In this document: positions 21,167 to 30,665 of the stretch, in pieces
Position numbering within the stretch: position 1 is the first letter of the stretch
How the letters are laid out: each line of letters starts with the position of its first letter
Source: a virus
IMG/VR virus record: IMGVR_UViG_3300048919_000305
Coordinates: 1 to 45,641 of that record
Length of the DNA stretch: 45,641 nucleotides
Reading direction: 5' to 3' (one strand)
Position numbers and translations under genes: made by a program
Notes under the pieces: model-generated
What the model was told of the DNA's origin: nothing
The model's database searches: none
What the model saw: the letters and a program-made list of their open reading frames with translations, nothing else

Positions 21167-24100
21167 TTAAATTGGCGCGGGCCGCTCGCGGCCGTATCCG
21201 CGTGAAATCCAATCGATGCGGCCCGCCTCGGGCGCGCCATCGATGGCGTTAATCAGTTGCACGTGGAACCCTTGCCGCGAGCGGGCAGTAACGTTTGCGA
21301 TGAGCGGGTCAACAGATCCGTCAATTGACACCGCCACAGCGGGAACATTGCGGAAAGATGGGTCGTAAACAATGTCGGCCCCCGCAACGGGAATCGAGAC
21401 GTCATAAACGGAATCGATGCGATCCGGCATATCGATTTCGATCAGGCCGTCAGACACCACGGGCCGCACATCAGGCGAGTACGACCGCAGTTGGATACGG
21501 AATTGGAAAAGGCGCCCGGTGAAATCGCCCACGTGTACGGGGCGCCAATCGCTCCACTCGGAATCATCCACCTCGGCAATCGGGTCAATCTCGGCCATCG
21601 TGGGCCACGCGGCAATAAAGGTCATGGCCTGCGCGCAGCGCACCTCAACCCACGCGTCCCATTGATCGGCCCGCGCGCGGGCGAGGTACGGCACCTGTGA
21701 CAGCGTGGGCCACGAGGACATGTAATCGTCCTGCGTGTCACCGTGCGCGCGAATCTTGGAGCTAATGCGCGCCTCGTACACTTGCCCGAGGTCGACCAAT
21801 TCTTCGCAGTAGTACGTACCCTCGGGCGGGATTTGCCCCATGGCCCCGGTCATCCCCATCGATGCGCCGTACGTTTGCGTATTGACGTGCTGGCCGTTCC
21901 ACGCGGGGGATTCTTCGGCATCGTTGACCGTCTCCACCGCGTTGATATTGGGCAGTTCCGCAATTGTGGTGCGCTGGTAGGCGATGCCCGATTCGTTGCC
22001 GCTCGTGTCGTATGCCCGGATCATGTATGTGCCCGTGCGGGCGCCCGTTACCATGTGGGTCGTATTCCACGAAATCTTAGCCACCACCTGAGAGGCATTC
22101 CACGCGGGCTGTAGCGTCTCGGGCGTGTAGCGGATGAGGAAGTAATCAATGTCTTCCTCGTCAGGCGTGCGCCAAAAGCATTGGACGGTCATGTCCTGCA
22201 CATTGACCGCAAAGTCCTGTGGCGTGGCCGGGGGCGTGCGATCCGGGGCCGGGTTGATGTACCCGAGGCCCGCCACACCGATGAGGCCAGACGGGCCGAT
22301 AGGCGTTACGGTGAGCGCGAGGGGAATATCCCACTTGCGCGGATTCGCCAGCGCGTCGAGTTCCCATGTCGCCGTAAGGAAAGCCGTTTCCGGCAGGACC
22401 ACCACCTCCCCGTCGCCATACTTCACGACCAGCCTATGGTGATCGAGGTACGAGCCCACGGTTTGCCACGTGGCCGTAAAGACGATGTACGGGCGCCGGT
22501 CGCGGTAAACAATACGCTGCGTGATTTGAACATTCGAAGTTACGAGATCGGTGGCCCCGATCATGTCGTCACCAAACCCCGGGGTCCATGGCGGCAACGC
22601 CCCTATATCGGCCGTGTACACGCCCGGGTCGTACTTGCATAGCGTGAGTTCCGCAGTAAGGTCAGCAGCGGGCGTGATGCGCGTAACTAGATAGGGCTGT
22701 GTCACGCGGGAAATCTTGCCTAACACCATGAGGTCGTCGGGCTGAATGCCGGCCGCGTTGTCGATCAGGAACGTATTTGGCAGATCGGGGGGCACGTACG
22801 TCACCGTGCCGCTTCGCGTGGTGCCATCGGAGAGGCGCACGAGGTAGCCCGTAGGCGCCACCGAGAGGGCCGCCGCTACCACTACTTGCCCCGTGCTCGC
22901 GTTGGCGCTCACCACGCGCGCCGGGTAGCCGCCCACGTTGGGCACATCGTGTGCCACATAAACGAGGTCGCCCCGCTGACACGCGAGGTTTTCCACATCC
23001 ATCGTTACGCTAAACGTCTCACTACGCAGAATGCCCTGCGCCAGCATGTAGCGGCCATACGCCCACGCGTGCGGGTAGTCGGTAATGCCGTAGGTATCGA
23101 GGTCTTCGAAGCGCGTAGCGTTCGATTCGTTGTACCCGTCCGCGTAACAAAGAATCTGCGACTTTTGCCAGTTGTTATCCGGGTCAATGAACGTTACGCG
23201 CAGCGCGTGCGGGTAATCCATAAATTGCCGCGTGCCGCCGAAGTTCCACGAGTTCAAAGGCGTAATGACTTGCTTCGGGACCGACTGTTCCTCATCGATC
23301 AGCACGCCATACTTTCCGCTCGTGGTCATCATGAGCGAGGCGCGGCACGTGGTGAGAATCGAATCAACGAGCGTCTTAACCGTAGTAGCCCCGTCGACCA
23401 CAATGTCGCACGTAAAGCGCGGCATCGTGACTGATACCCCGTTGACGTTCCACGTGCGGGGCGTATCGCAGATCGTGGCAAGGCGAAGCCACGAGGGCCA
23501 GTCAATTTGCCACACATCGAGAGGCCGAGGGTTAGCCGCGCCCGTGAGCACGTCGAGCGCGATCCATACCGGGTTACGCGTGTTACCCGAGGTGAAATTC
23601 ACACCGTCGGTCGTCATGCGCAAGTCTGACCAGACGATGGCGTTGAGGGTTTGGATTACGCCGGAAAGTTGTTCCGATGCCTCGACCGAAATCTCGATCA
23701 TGGTGTGAGCATTCGACAGCTTGAGCACCGGCCCCGGAATGAAACTCTTGAGCATGGTAAGAACCGCGTCATCGGCGGTGCGGGTATCGGTGGCAACAGG
23801 CGACGTGCGCGTGAGGCGCATCTCAAACGTGCCTTGATAGCCGAAGTTCTGCGAGATCGCCACCGAGAAAGGCGCGACCTGATTCCCGTAAATGTCGATA
23901 TACCAATCAAGCCACAAATACGGGTCGTGCCCGTAGTAGGCGCCTACCTGTGTGAAGTAGGCCCACACGCTCGATTGCCAGTTTGGCGGGGCACTGCCCG
24001 GGTAACGTTGCTGATAGCGCACGGGCTCAAAGGCACCGTACGGGTCGCGCCATTCAATGATCCAATCCCCGCCCGGCTCGGGGTTCTGCGCGTCGTGCGT

Positions 24101-25213
24101 GCCGTTGGGCCGGGCGCCCACCGAGTACAGCCATTGCGGCGTGGTGCCCGGATCGTACGCGCGCCACTCGCCATTGCCACCGTATGCGGGATTGAGCCGC
24201 ACCTCGATTCGGTTCCCGATAACGCCGTAAATCTGCACACCGGGGGCGCCCGCGATGTTGGGCACAGACAGTTGATACCAAGTGCTTGAGTTCACATCGC
24301 GCACTTCAAACTTGAAATATGCGTGCTGTGTCTGAATATTGCCCTGCGTGTCAATCGTGTACAGGCCGCGCGGGAACGTGAGCGTCGCCTCGATGGCTAC
24401 CGCGTTGGGCTTCGAGCGGATGACTGTCGGTTCCCCTTGTTGCAGCGAGATTTGATACTGGTCGTACCCGGCCTGCCGTGTCACGAGTTCCGGGCCATTC
24501 GGCAACGTGGTGCCTTGGTGTACGCGCACGTCTGGCCCGTACTCGTACAGATCGACGTCGCCCACACGGAACCCGCTTTCGAAGTTCAGGCCGCCGATAC
24601 CGAAATCGTAGATCGCCTGAAAGCGCGACGAGCGACCGATGTTCGTGATGATCGGATTCGACGCGAGAACAGGAAAAACTTTGTAGCGCCCGTACACGCG
24701 CAGCACGGCGCCGTACGGGCGCGCTTGGTTGCTTTGCCCGGTGATGAAGTAGGAATTGTCAGCAGCCGATGAATTGGAATTGAGCCCGCTACTAATCGAG
24801 GGGGGCGGGATCATGGCGTTAATCGCCATCGTGCCAAGCATGGTGATTCCTGCCGCGATCCCGTAGGCCGCCGCCGCTTGCATGCCGGATAGCGCGGCCA
24901 TTGTGCCCGCCTGCGCGCCAACAAGTACCGGGGCCACGTACCACGCAACGATGGCGACAACGATAGTCAGGATCGTCCCGAGAATTTGCTTACCGCCCCC
25001 CCGTCCCTGAGGCACTGCACAGAGCAAGAGGGATTCGCCCTCGCGCACGCGCACGCCGTTCCAGTCTTTGACGATGAGGCCATTACAAAAAACAATGACC
25101 GTCTCGCGCAATTCGGCCTCGGGTACGGCGCGCTCCACCACCTCGGCCACGGTGAGCCCGGCCGGCAGTTGCACCAGATCGCGCCCCGAGGGCGTCAGGA
25201 TTCGAGCGTCCAT
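21167..25213 (-). CDS. Central tail tip protein (lambda J-like)
   Basis: At 1348 residues this is the largest protein. The N-terminus (MDARILTPSGRDLVQLPAG) is followed by a glycine-rich hydrophobic segment (about 65-135). A long structural region with repeated DPDNNWQKS-like and WQIDWPSWLR motifs follows, then fibronectin-like segments near the end (DRTPPATPQDFAVNVQD and STWYQ-type strands; RTGTYMIRAYDTSG). This is the arrangement of J-like tail hubs in lambda/HK97-type tails, which close the tail tip and often bind the receptor. It starts 19 bases inside the NlpC/P60 gene. The order NlpC/P60, J, fibre is that of lambdoid tails. Confidence 0.85.
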   Translation of the reverse strand: MDARILTPSGRDLVQLPAGLTVAEVVERAVPEAELRETVIVFCNGLIVKDWNGVRVREGESLLLCAVPQGRGGGKQILGTILTIVVAIVAWYVAPVLVGAQAGTMAALSGMQAAAAYGIAAGITMLGTMAINAMIPPPSISSGLNSNSSAADNSYFITGQSNQARPYGAVLRVYGRYKVFPVLASNPIITNIGRSSRFQAIYDFGIGGLNFESGFRVGDVDLYEYGPDVRVHQGTTLPNGPELVTRQAGYDQYQISLQQGEPTVIRSKPNAVAIEATLTFPRGLYTIDTQGNIQTQHAYFKFEVRDVNSSTWYQLSVPNIAGAPGVQIYGVIGNRIEVRLNPAYGGNGEWRAYDPGTTPQWLYSVGARPNGTHDAQNPEPGGDWIIEWRDPYGAFEPVRYQQRYPGSAPPNWQSSVWAYFTQVGAYYGHDPYLWLDWYIDIYGNQVAPFSVAISQNFGYQGTFEMRLTRTSPVATDTRTADDAVLTMLKSFIPGPVLKLSNAHTMIEISVEASEQLSGVIQTLNAIVWSDLRMTTDGVNFTSGNTRNPVWIALDVLTGAANPRPLDVWQIDWPSWLRLATICDTPRTWNVNGVSVTMPRFTCDIVVDGATTVKTLVDSILTTCRASLMMTTSGKYGVLIDEEQSVPKQVITPLNSWNFGGTRQFMDYPHALRVTFIDPDNNWQKSQILCYADGYNESNATRFEDLDTYGITDYPHAWAYGRYMLAQGILRSETFSVTMDVENLACQRGDLVYVAHDVPNVGGYPARVVSANASTGQVVVAAALSVAPTGYLVRLSDGTTRSGTVTYVPPDLPNTFLIDNAAGIQPDDLMVLGKISRVTQPYLVTRITPAADLTAELTLCKYDPGVYTADIGALPPWTPGFGDDMIGATDLVTSNVQITQRIVYRDRRPYIVFTATWQTVGSYLDHHRLVVKYGDGEVVVLPETAFLTATWELDALANPRKWDIPLALTVTPIGPSGLIGVAGLGYINPAPDRTPPATPQDFAVNVQDMTVQCFWRTPDEEDIDYFLIRYTPETLQPAWNASQVVAKISWNTTHMVTGARTGTYMIRAYDTSGNESGIAYQRTTIAELPNINAVETVNDAEESPAWNGQHVNTQTYGASMGMTGAMGQIPPEGTYYCEELVDLGQVYEARISSKIRAHGDTQDDYMSSWPTLSQVPYLARARADQWDAWVEVRCAQAMTFIAAWPTMAEIDPIAEVDDSEWSDWRPVHVGDFTGRLFQFRIQLRSYSPDVRPVVSDGLIEIDMPDRIDSVYDVSIPVAGADIVYDPSFRNVPAVAVSIDGSVDPLIANVTARSRQGFHVQLINAIDGAPEAGRIDWISRGYGRERPAPI

Positions 25214-25602
25214 CGATAGCAGCCGATAAGGCGGTTAGTCCAATCGAGATCATTGAGACTCTCGACCGTGGCGTTGCGGCCCGGCAGAGAGTGAAGGAAC
25301 AGGCCGCCTACCAGCACGAGCCCGCAATGCGTGGGCAGGCCCTTGATACGAAAGACGGCCACATCACCGAGGGCTGGCCGCTCGACCTGGACCCACCGCC
25401 CACCGGGCCGCGTGGCGCCCTCGATCAAGCCGGGCGCGGCTTCGAGCAAATCGGTTTCACTGTAAAAATATTCAGGCAGTTCGACGCGCAGTTGCTCGCG
25501 CGCGAACATAAGGCAGATGCCCCAGCAGTCAGCCCCGGCCGCGCTGCGCCCGCGCTCTTTGTAAGGGATGCCCACATAGCGGGCCACGTTGAGCGCCATC
25601 AT
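25195..25602 (-). CDS. NlpC/P60 cysteine peptidase (tail assembly K-like)
   Basis: The 135-residue protein carries the NlpC/P60 catalytic motif AADCWGIC (C26) and a histidine motif (LPTHCGLVLVGG, H92). It resembles lambda K, a tail-tip protein that cuts peptide bonds in peptidoglycan and aids tail assembly or DNA entry. The residues around the family's third polar position are not clear by eye. It overlaps both neighbours: the upstream gene by ATGA and the hub gene by 19 bases. Confidence 0.8.
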   Translation of the reverse strand: MMALNVARYVGIPYKERGRSAAGADCWGICLMFAREQLRVELPEYFYSETDLLEAAPGLIEGATRPGGRWVQVERPALGDVAVFRIKGLPTHCGLVLVGGLFLHSLPGRNATVESLNDLDWTNRLIGCYRWTLES

Positions 25603-26066
25603 CGAAACAGCCCCGGGAAGTGCGTCGGGTCGTAGTTCTCATCGGGGAACCCGAGCGACAGCACGTTATTTACTTCGAGTTGGCCCGTGATCGTGAGCGC
25701 GTCATAGTTGACGTTGCGCAGCTTGAGGAAATCGAGCCGCTTCTCGACCACGTCCGGGTACGCGCTCGTCACGAGTTCAACAACGATCTCCGGGGGCGTG
25801 GCAAGCGCCCGGATGTACTCGACGATTTCGCCTGAGATGTTGTCAATGGAAAGCGCGGCCGTAGGCAGCGACTCGCCATCGTCAGCAGGCAGCACGAGCC
25901 CGAATGCATAGGGTTGATACGTGATGCCGCGCGAGACGAAAGGCTCGTTGTTATTGACGAGGTAGAGGGGCGGATAACCGGGCTCGGTGATCGTGAGCAA
26001 AAACAGCCACGCAAAGGGCGAGGCCGATTGCTGCGAGATAGGGCGATTCTGCGGAGTGAGTGGCAT
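25599..26066 (-). CDS. DUF1833-type tail protein (L-like)
   Basis: The 155-residue protein starts MPLTPQNRPISQQSASPF. It contains the DUF1833 features LFLLTITEPGYPPLYLVNNNEPFVSRG and LPADDGESLPTAALSIDNISG. DUF1833 proteins fill the position of lambda L between the minor tail M-like protein and K in many phages. The ATG at 26066 is chosen because it overlaps the upstream stop (TAATG). Confidence 0.75.
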   Translation of the reverse strand: MPLTPQNRPISQQSASPFAWLFLLTITEPGYPPLYLVNNNEPFVSRGITYQPYAFGLVLPADDGESLPTAALSIDNISGEIVEYIRALATPPEIVVELVTSAYPDVVEKRLDFLKLRNVNYDALTITGQLEVNNVLSLGFPDENYDPTHFPGLFR

Positions 26067-26443
26067 TAGGGCGCCCCCGCATAGAGCCACTCGGGCAGTT
26101 GTTCGAGCTTCACGTCAGCGCGAAACGCTTTCTTGTCCACCCACTCAATCGTCGGCGCCTCGGTAAAGCGCATGGCGAGTTCTTTGCCGTCACGGGGCCG
26201 CTTAAAGTAGGTCGGCAATACCCCTGCTTGGCAATCGACAAGGAACCATTTCATAAACACGTCGTAATACTTCGCTTCGAGTGTCACCGATCCGGTTACG
26301 TTGAAAACCGAGCCAGTCACGCGGCGGCGCACCTTCACCGTTTGAAAATCGGTTTGCGTGCGCAACACCTGTGGGCTGTGTTGCTCGGTCCAAGTTTGCA
26401 AGCACCCGTCGAGTTCTGCGGGGCGTGGGACGATGGTTGCCAT
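26066..26443 (-). CDS. Minor tail protein (M-like)
   Basis: The 125-residue protein has the size and place of lambda M: just downstream of the tape measure gene. It is beta-rich (VRRRVTGSVFNVTGSVTLEAKYYDVFMKWF, RFTEAPTIEWVDKKAF). The name rests on gene order and size. It probably sits at the tail tip. Confidence 0.65.
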   Translation of the reverse strand: MATIVPRPAELDGCLQTWTEQHSPQVLRTQTDFQTVKVRRRVTGSVFNVTGSVTLEAKYYDVFMKWFLVDCQAGVLPTYFKRPRDGKELAMRFTEAPTIEWVDKKAFRADVKLEQLPEWLYAGAP

Positions 26444-26445
26444 GT

Positions 26446-28707
26446 CTACACCGCCTGTCGTGAGACGCCGTAGTTCTGGCGCATTTGCCGGTCCATCTCC
26501 CCGGAATCAAACATGCCCTTAACTTGGCGCTTGATGTAAATGTCGATTTGCTTTGAGCCGTCCGAGTTGTCACGCGCGGTCGTTTCTACTGTCGTGTTTT
26601 GCGCATCGGAGTTGTAAACGTTGATGACCGTAGGCGATGCCTTGACGCCAAGATCGCCGTTTGTGTGCCGCGTAAGCGGGACGATTGCTTCGGTGCCCGC
26701 TTCACCAGCGAGGCCCACCGCGCCGCGCGCCATCGGGAAAATCGTCGGGCGCGTGATAAGGCCGCCGCGCGCAAAGGGCACAAGTTGCCCGTTGGCGAAT
26801 ACGTTGCCGTGCGCGCTCGAAACCGTACTCGTGTCACCGGCCCCGCCCCATTTGATATTGGCAAGGGCTTTGATGAATTGTTGAAACAGCGTCGAGAGCA
26901 GCAATTTTGCGATGCTCTTGAGCATGCTTTCGACCATGTCCCCGAACGATTTTGAAATGTCGCCCGTGCCCTCGACCAGCTTGTCCGCGAAGTCATCAAT
27001 AAAACGGTTGCCGGCCTGCGAGGCGCTATCGGATAGCGTCTCGAAAAAGGTTTTCGTTTTCGCGTTGGCGTCGTCCAGCTTCGGCCCCGCCTTGACGAGC
27101 CCCTCGTACAGTTCGTCAAACACGTCCGAGCTAATGCCACCGGCCTCGGGGCCTTTGGACAGCAGATCGAACAGGATTTCGAGCTTCGGCGCGACTTGCT
27201 GTGCGGCCTCTTGGGTCTTCACGGCAGACTGGCGGAATGCTTCGAGGGGATCGAGGGAAGCCGCGAGTTCGTCAATCTGAGCTTTCAGCGTCTTGGCGAA
27301 AGTGGTTTCGCCCTGCCCGGCCTTATTGAGTTCATCGAGGGTCTTTTTGAAGTAGGCCAGCTTCACGCCCGCGTCGTCCGTCTTCACCGCCGCGTTGAAA
27401 ATGTCCCGGTCCCATTGTTCAAAGATCGTCAACGATTCCGCCAACGACTTGTTCATTTCCTTGGTGGCCTTGGCGGCCTTGGCGGCAGCATCCGCAATCG
27501 TGTTGATGCGCGGCGCGCGCTCTTTGCCCGCGTCCTTATTCAGTTCGGCATTCGTTTGCCGGATCGTTTCTTGAAACTTGGTTTCGTCCGCCCGGATTTT
27601 TTCAATGGCGTAGCGATGTTCGCTACCGATTGCCTTGGTGCGGTTCTGCGCTTCTTGAAAGATCGTGCCGAGGTTGCCGAAGTTCGACGTCGAGATCGCG
27701 GCCAGCGATTTCACAAGGGCGTCAGTCCAAACCCCTGCGAGTTTGATGAGCGCGACAACCCCTTGAAACCACTTCGACAGATCGACCACTTCCGCCCGCA
27801 CGGCGAGCATGAATTTTTGCCAGAGGGAAAACTCGCCGCCCGTCTGTTCCCCCGACTTGCGAATGTCCCCAATGATTCCGTTGATCGCATCGAGGGCGCG
27901 CAAGAGTTCCTGCGAGATGCCCGTCCACTTGTCGAATTGCGCAAGTACCTGCGTAATATTCGACATGAGGGTGTTGAAACCCTGCGAGAGCGTGCGCGGC
28001 AGCTTTTCGAAATTCTCGCTAATGCTTTTCGTGGCATTGAGCAAGGCGTTTGCCATCACGTCGGCCGTGATCTTGCCTTGCGAGCCGAGTTCTTTGAGGG
28101 CGCCAGTGCTTACGCCGAGTTCCTTTGCAATGACTTGCGCCACGGCCGGCACGCGTTCAAGGATAGAGCGCAGTTCGTCGCCTTGGAGCTTGCCCGAGGC
28201 CAGCGCCTGCGTGTACTGCACCAGCGCGCCGGTGACGTCTTCCATCGAGGCGCCGCTCACGCGCCCGAGCTTGATAAAGTTCTCGGCTACCTGCGCAATT
28301 TCCTCGTTGCTCGATCCAAGGTCTTTCATCGCCAGCGCGAGGCGCTGCGTTGAGGTAGCCACGGCATCGAGCGGGGCGCCGGTATTCGCCACGACACCAA
28401 AAACGCGCGTGAGCAAATCGCCCGCGCGCTGCGTGTCGCCTAGCAGGGCCTGAAACGAGCCTTGCAACGTCGCAAGTTTTTCGCTGGCCTGCGTGATTTC
28501 TTTGGCCCCGCCGATGACGGCAAACGCGGCGGTGAGCGCGCCGGCCACGCGTTTGATGTTCGTCGCCATCCCCTCAAATTGGGAACCCAATTTCGCCATT
28601 TGCGATTGGGTCTTGTTGGCGGCGCCCGAAATCTTGCCGAGTTCGGCCAGCGCTTGGTCAGCCTGAACCGTGAGCTTATATAGCCGTTCTGCTACGTCAG
28701 CGGCCAT
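26446..28707 (-). CDS. Tape measure protein
   Basis: The 753-residue protein is the typical tape measure. The N-terminal part has coiled-coil heptads and an LYKLTVQADQALAELGKI-type start. A central domain of the lambda-type tape measure family follows (LGDTQRAGDLLTRVFGVVANTG, SGKLQGDELRSILERVPAVAQ, about 90-190), then long helices and a hydrophobic stretch near 615-635. Its length sets the tail length; at the usual 0.15 nm per residue this predicts a tail of about 110 nm. The C-terminal 100 residues (ARGGLITRPTIFPMARGAVGLAGEAGTEAIVPL) match the lambda-H-like end. Confidence 0.9.
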   Translation of the reverse strand: MAADVAERLYKLTVQADQALAELGKISGAANKTQSQMAKLGSQFEGMATNIKRVAGALTAAFAVIGGAKEITQASEKLATLQGSFQALLGDTQRAGDLLTRVFGVVANTGAPLDAVATSTQRLALAMKDLGSSNEEIAQVAENFIKLGRVSGASMEDVTGALVQYTQALASGKLQGDELRSILERVPAVAQVIAKELGVSTGALKELGSQGKITADVMANALLNATKSISENFEKLPRTLSQGFNTLMSNITQVLAQFDKWTGISQELLRALDAINGIIGDIRKSGEQTGGEFSLWQKFMLAVRAEVVDLSKWFQGVVALIKLAGVWTDALVKSLAAISTSNFGNLGTIFQEAQNRTKAIGSEHRYAIEKIRADETKFQETIRQTNAELNKDAGKERAPRINTIADAAAKAAKATKEMNKSLAESLTIFEQWDRDIFNAAVKTDDAGVKLAYFKKTLDELNKAGQGETTFAKTLKAQIDELAASLDPLEAFRQSAVKTQEAAQQVAPKLEILFDLLSKGPEAGGISSDVFDELYEGLVKAGPKLDDANAKTKTFFETLSDSASQAGNRFIDDFADKLVEGTGDISKSFGDMVESMLKSIAKLLLSTLFQQFIKALANIKWGGAGDTSTVSSAHGNVFANGQLVPFARGGLITRPTIFPMARGAVGLAGEAGTEAIVPLTRHTNGDLGVKASPTVINVYNSDAQNTTVETTARDNSDGSKQIDIYIKRQVKGMFDSGEMDRQMRQNYGVSRQAV

Positions 28708-28710
28708 GGC

Positions 28711-29478
28711 CTACCCCCTGCGCGATTTAGGCCGAATCACCAAACACGGTGACCCGTACGTGTTGGAATCCCCCGGCACGCCGAGGCGCTTGGAAAAGGC
28801 CACGTACACCGAAAAATCCTTGAACAGCGGGTTGCGCTTAATCATGGCCTTTGCGAGCGCCATGAAACCCACGCCTTGATAGCGTTTCGCCAGTTGCCCC
28901 TTTCTCTTGCCGGAGCGCGCGCGCTTGAATTCGACATTGACGCGCTTCGACTTGGCGAGGGCGTGATTTACAAACCAGCCATAGGTAAGGGGCGAGCGCG
29001 GCACGAGCACGAGCACGTCCGTTGGCCCGAACGAAAATGCGAGATCGGAAGGGATGGCGACGACCATGCCTTTCATTCCGCCCCGGATCAGCACCCACCG
29101 CCAATTGCTCATTGAGCGCAAGCGGCCGGTCTTGGGCGTCGTGGTCTCATCGATGGCGCGGCGCAATGCATCCTCGGCCAGCGACATAGCCGCACGCGCG
29201 AGCACGGTCCCGAAAAAAATCACGATGTTCTTTTCGGCCTTTAGTACCGGCTTTGTGGTGGAGCCATCGACGCGGGTTAGTGTCGGCTTGTTGTCGATGG
29301 CGATTTGCTGCGCGGTTTCGGCAACGGCAATCGAGCGCAGCATGTATTGAATGTCGTCCTTGGCGATGCCGGTGAGATCAAACGACAGCGTATCTTTCTG
29401 CGCGCGCCCGGCCGCGCCGAGATCAATCGTCTTCGGCTTTACCGGCTTGAGCGTGGGCAGATCGACAAGGCGCAGCAC
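28711..29478 (-). CDS. Minor tail or tail-tube-associated protein
   Basis: A 255-residue protein with a GTG start (AAGGGG eight bases upstream). It has conserved-looking beta segments (TKPVLKAEKNIVIFFGTVL), then a basic region (KRARSGKRKGQLAKRYQG). It lies between the tail chaperone and tape measure genes, an unusual place, because the tape measure normally follows the chaperones directly. I do not recognise a named family. Only position suggests a tail role. Confidence 0.6.
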   Translation of the reverse strand: MLRLVDLPTLKPVKPKTIDLGAAGRAQKDTLSFDLTGIAKDDIQYMLRSIAVAETAQQIAIDNKPTLTRVDGSTTKPVLKAEKNIVIFFGTVLARAAMSLAEDALRRAIDETTTPKTGRLRSMSNWRWVLIRGGMKGMVVAIPSDLAFSFGPTDVLVLVPRSPLTYGWFVNHALAKSKRVNVEFKRARSGKRKGQLAKRYQGVGFMALAKAMIKRNPLFKDFSVYVAFSKRLGVPGDSNTYGSPCLVIRPKSRRG

Positions 29479-29481
29479 GTT

Positions 29482-29957
29482 TCAATCCCCTTTGAATTTG
29501 GCCGCCAGTGCGGCCGTATTCATTTCCAGCAGGTTCGGCCCCTTGCTCGGGTTGCTCGGGGTGGCCCTTGCCTGTTCCGTAAAGAACGCATTCCAGCCGA
29601 GGTACTCGTCCCACGTCATGCGCTCTTGCATATCGGCAACGGTCATCCCGAGCCGCAACGCTAGTGCGTAGATGCAGAAATCGAGGGGGCCGAGCCTTTT
29701 GGGGCGTCCACCTCATCGTCGTCGCCTACGCCGTTCGCCCGCAAAACATCCTTGAGCAACAGTTGAAACACGGGCCATTCAAGGTCGTTGAGCGCCTCGG
29801 CGCCGATGGAAACGCCGTCCTTTTCGATGGCCTTTGCGGCCATGAAAAACGAGACGTCTTGCTCATCCGCATCGGGCGCCGTACGGGCCTTTTGAAGTTC
29901 GCGCATCTCGCGCACCTTGAGCGCGCGAACCGTATAGCCGGGCACACTTGATTCCAT
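29482..29957 (-). CDS. Tail assembly chaperone GT fusion by -1 frameshift
   Basis: The 98-residue G-like protein (29661-29957) is extended in the -1 frame through the slippery heptamer at 29703-29697. The fused protein has 87 residues from the first frame plus 71 from the second and ends at 29482. The -1 frame encodes LDFCIYALALRLGMTVADM and ERMTWDEYLGWNAFF, the pattern expected for the T part of lambda-like G/GT proteins, where the GT form guides tape measure assembly. Expression level is predicted to be a small fraction of G. Confidence 0.8.
29661..29957 (-). CDS. Tail assembly chaperone G-like
   Basis: The 98-residue in-frame product begins MESSVPGYTVRALKVREM and has an acidic end (GDDDEVDAPKG) that covers the slip site. 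It has the size and gene position of the G chaperones of lambda and HK97 between tail tube and tape measure. G-like proteins bind the tape measure or tail tube during assembly and are absent from the virion. Confidence 0.8.
   Translation of the reverse strand: MESSVPGYTVRALKVREMRELQKARTAPDADEQDVSFFMAAKAIEKDGVSIGAEALNDLEWPVFQLLLKDVLRANGVGDDDEVDAPKGSAPSISASTH
29697..29703 (-). other. Programmed -1 frameshift slippery site CCCAAAA
   Basis: On the minus strand the heptamer CCCAAAA is read as C CCA AAA in the zero frame, so both tRNAs can re-pair one base back. It lies eleven codons before the G stop. The -1 frame stays open to 29482. Confidence 0.8.
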
Positions 29958-29987
29958 GGGTCGGTCCTCCCTTGTGCTTGGTTTGAT

Positions 29988-30656
29988 TTACGGGGCGGGG
30001 ATATAGCGATGTACCGGCTTCGAGCCGAGCGCCCCGGTCGCGGTAAAGCCAATGCCGCCTTCAAGGGGCGTAGCCCACGTGACAGCGGAAATCGTGATCG
30101 GCGCCACGATGTAGCCTTGATCCTGTGGCAGCACCATAGAAAGCATTCGCGTCTTGCCGTCTTCCTCGGCATCGAGCAGCGCGGTGTAGCCGGGATCGCT
30201 CACGTCGACAAAGCCCGAGAGCGTGGCCGTACCCGCGCCCGTGGCGGTGGCCGGCAGCGTGGCCGAGGGATCGCAGAACGTGCCTACGGCAATCGTTCCG
30301 GGGGTCTCGGGATTGAACGTGAGTTCGGACAGGCACAGCTTCACCGAATCGGCCGCGAGGTACACGTCGATTTCGGGGCTACTTGCCAGCGAGCCCGTCG
30401 AGGCCGAGGTATCCGAGCCGATCAATTCAAACGTGTTTGCCGTGTCGTCAATGTTGCCCACGACGTACGTCTTGCCGTCGATCTCCGAGAACCCCGTTTT
30501 CACCACCGTAGCCGGATCGCCCACGGTGAGCGCGGACACATCAGCCACCGTGACAACGGCCGGCGCGGCTTTGGTGATGGCGGTCGGCACCAGCTTTGTC
30601 GGGTCGGTGCCATCCGAGAGATAAACGTTAATGCCCTTAGTTGACTTGGCGGTCAT
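29988..30656 (-). CDS. Major tail tube protein
   Basis: The 222-residue protein starts MTAKSTKGINVYLSDGTD. It is beta-rich with the usual features of HK97/lambda-like tail tubes (VYLAADSVKLCLSELTFNPETPG, GYTALLDAEEDGKTRMLSM). It lies between the tail terminator and chaperone genes, exactly where the tube gene sits in lambda-like tails. No extra Ig-like domain is seen at its C-terminus. Confidence 0.8.
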   Translation of the reverse strand: MTAKSTKGINVYLSDGTDPTKLVPTAITKAAPAVVTVADVSALTVGDPATVVKTGFSEIDGKTYVVGNIDDTANTFELIGSDTSASTGSLASSPEIDVYLAADSVKLCLSELTFNPETPGTIAVGTFCDPSATLPATATGAGTATLSGFVDVSDPGYTALLDAEEDGKTRMLSMVLPQDQGYIVAPITISAVTWATPLEGGIGFTATGALGSKPVHRYIPAP

Positions 30657-30665
30657 GGTGGCCCC

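Noticed and set aside
27196-28353. 385-residue plus-strand frame opposite the tape measure gene
   Set aside because: It is a shadow of the tape measure gene, which has clear family features.
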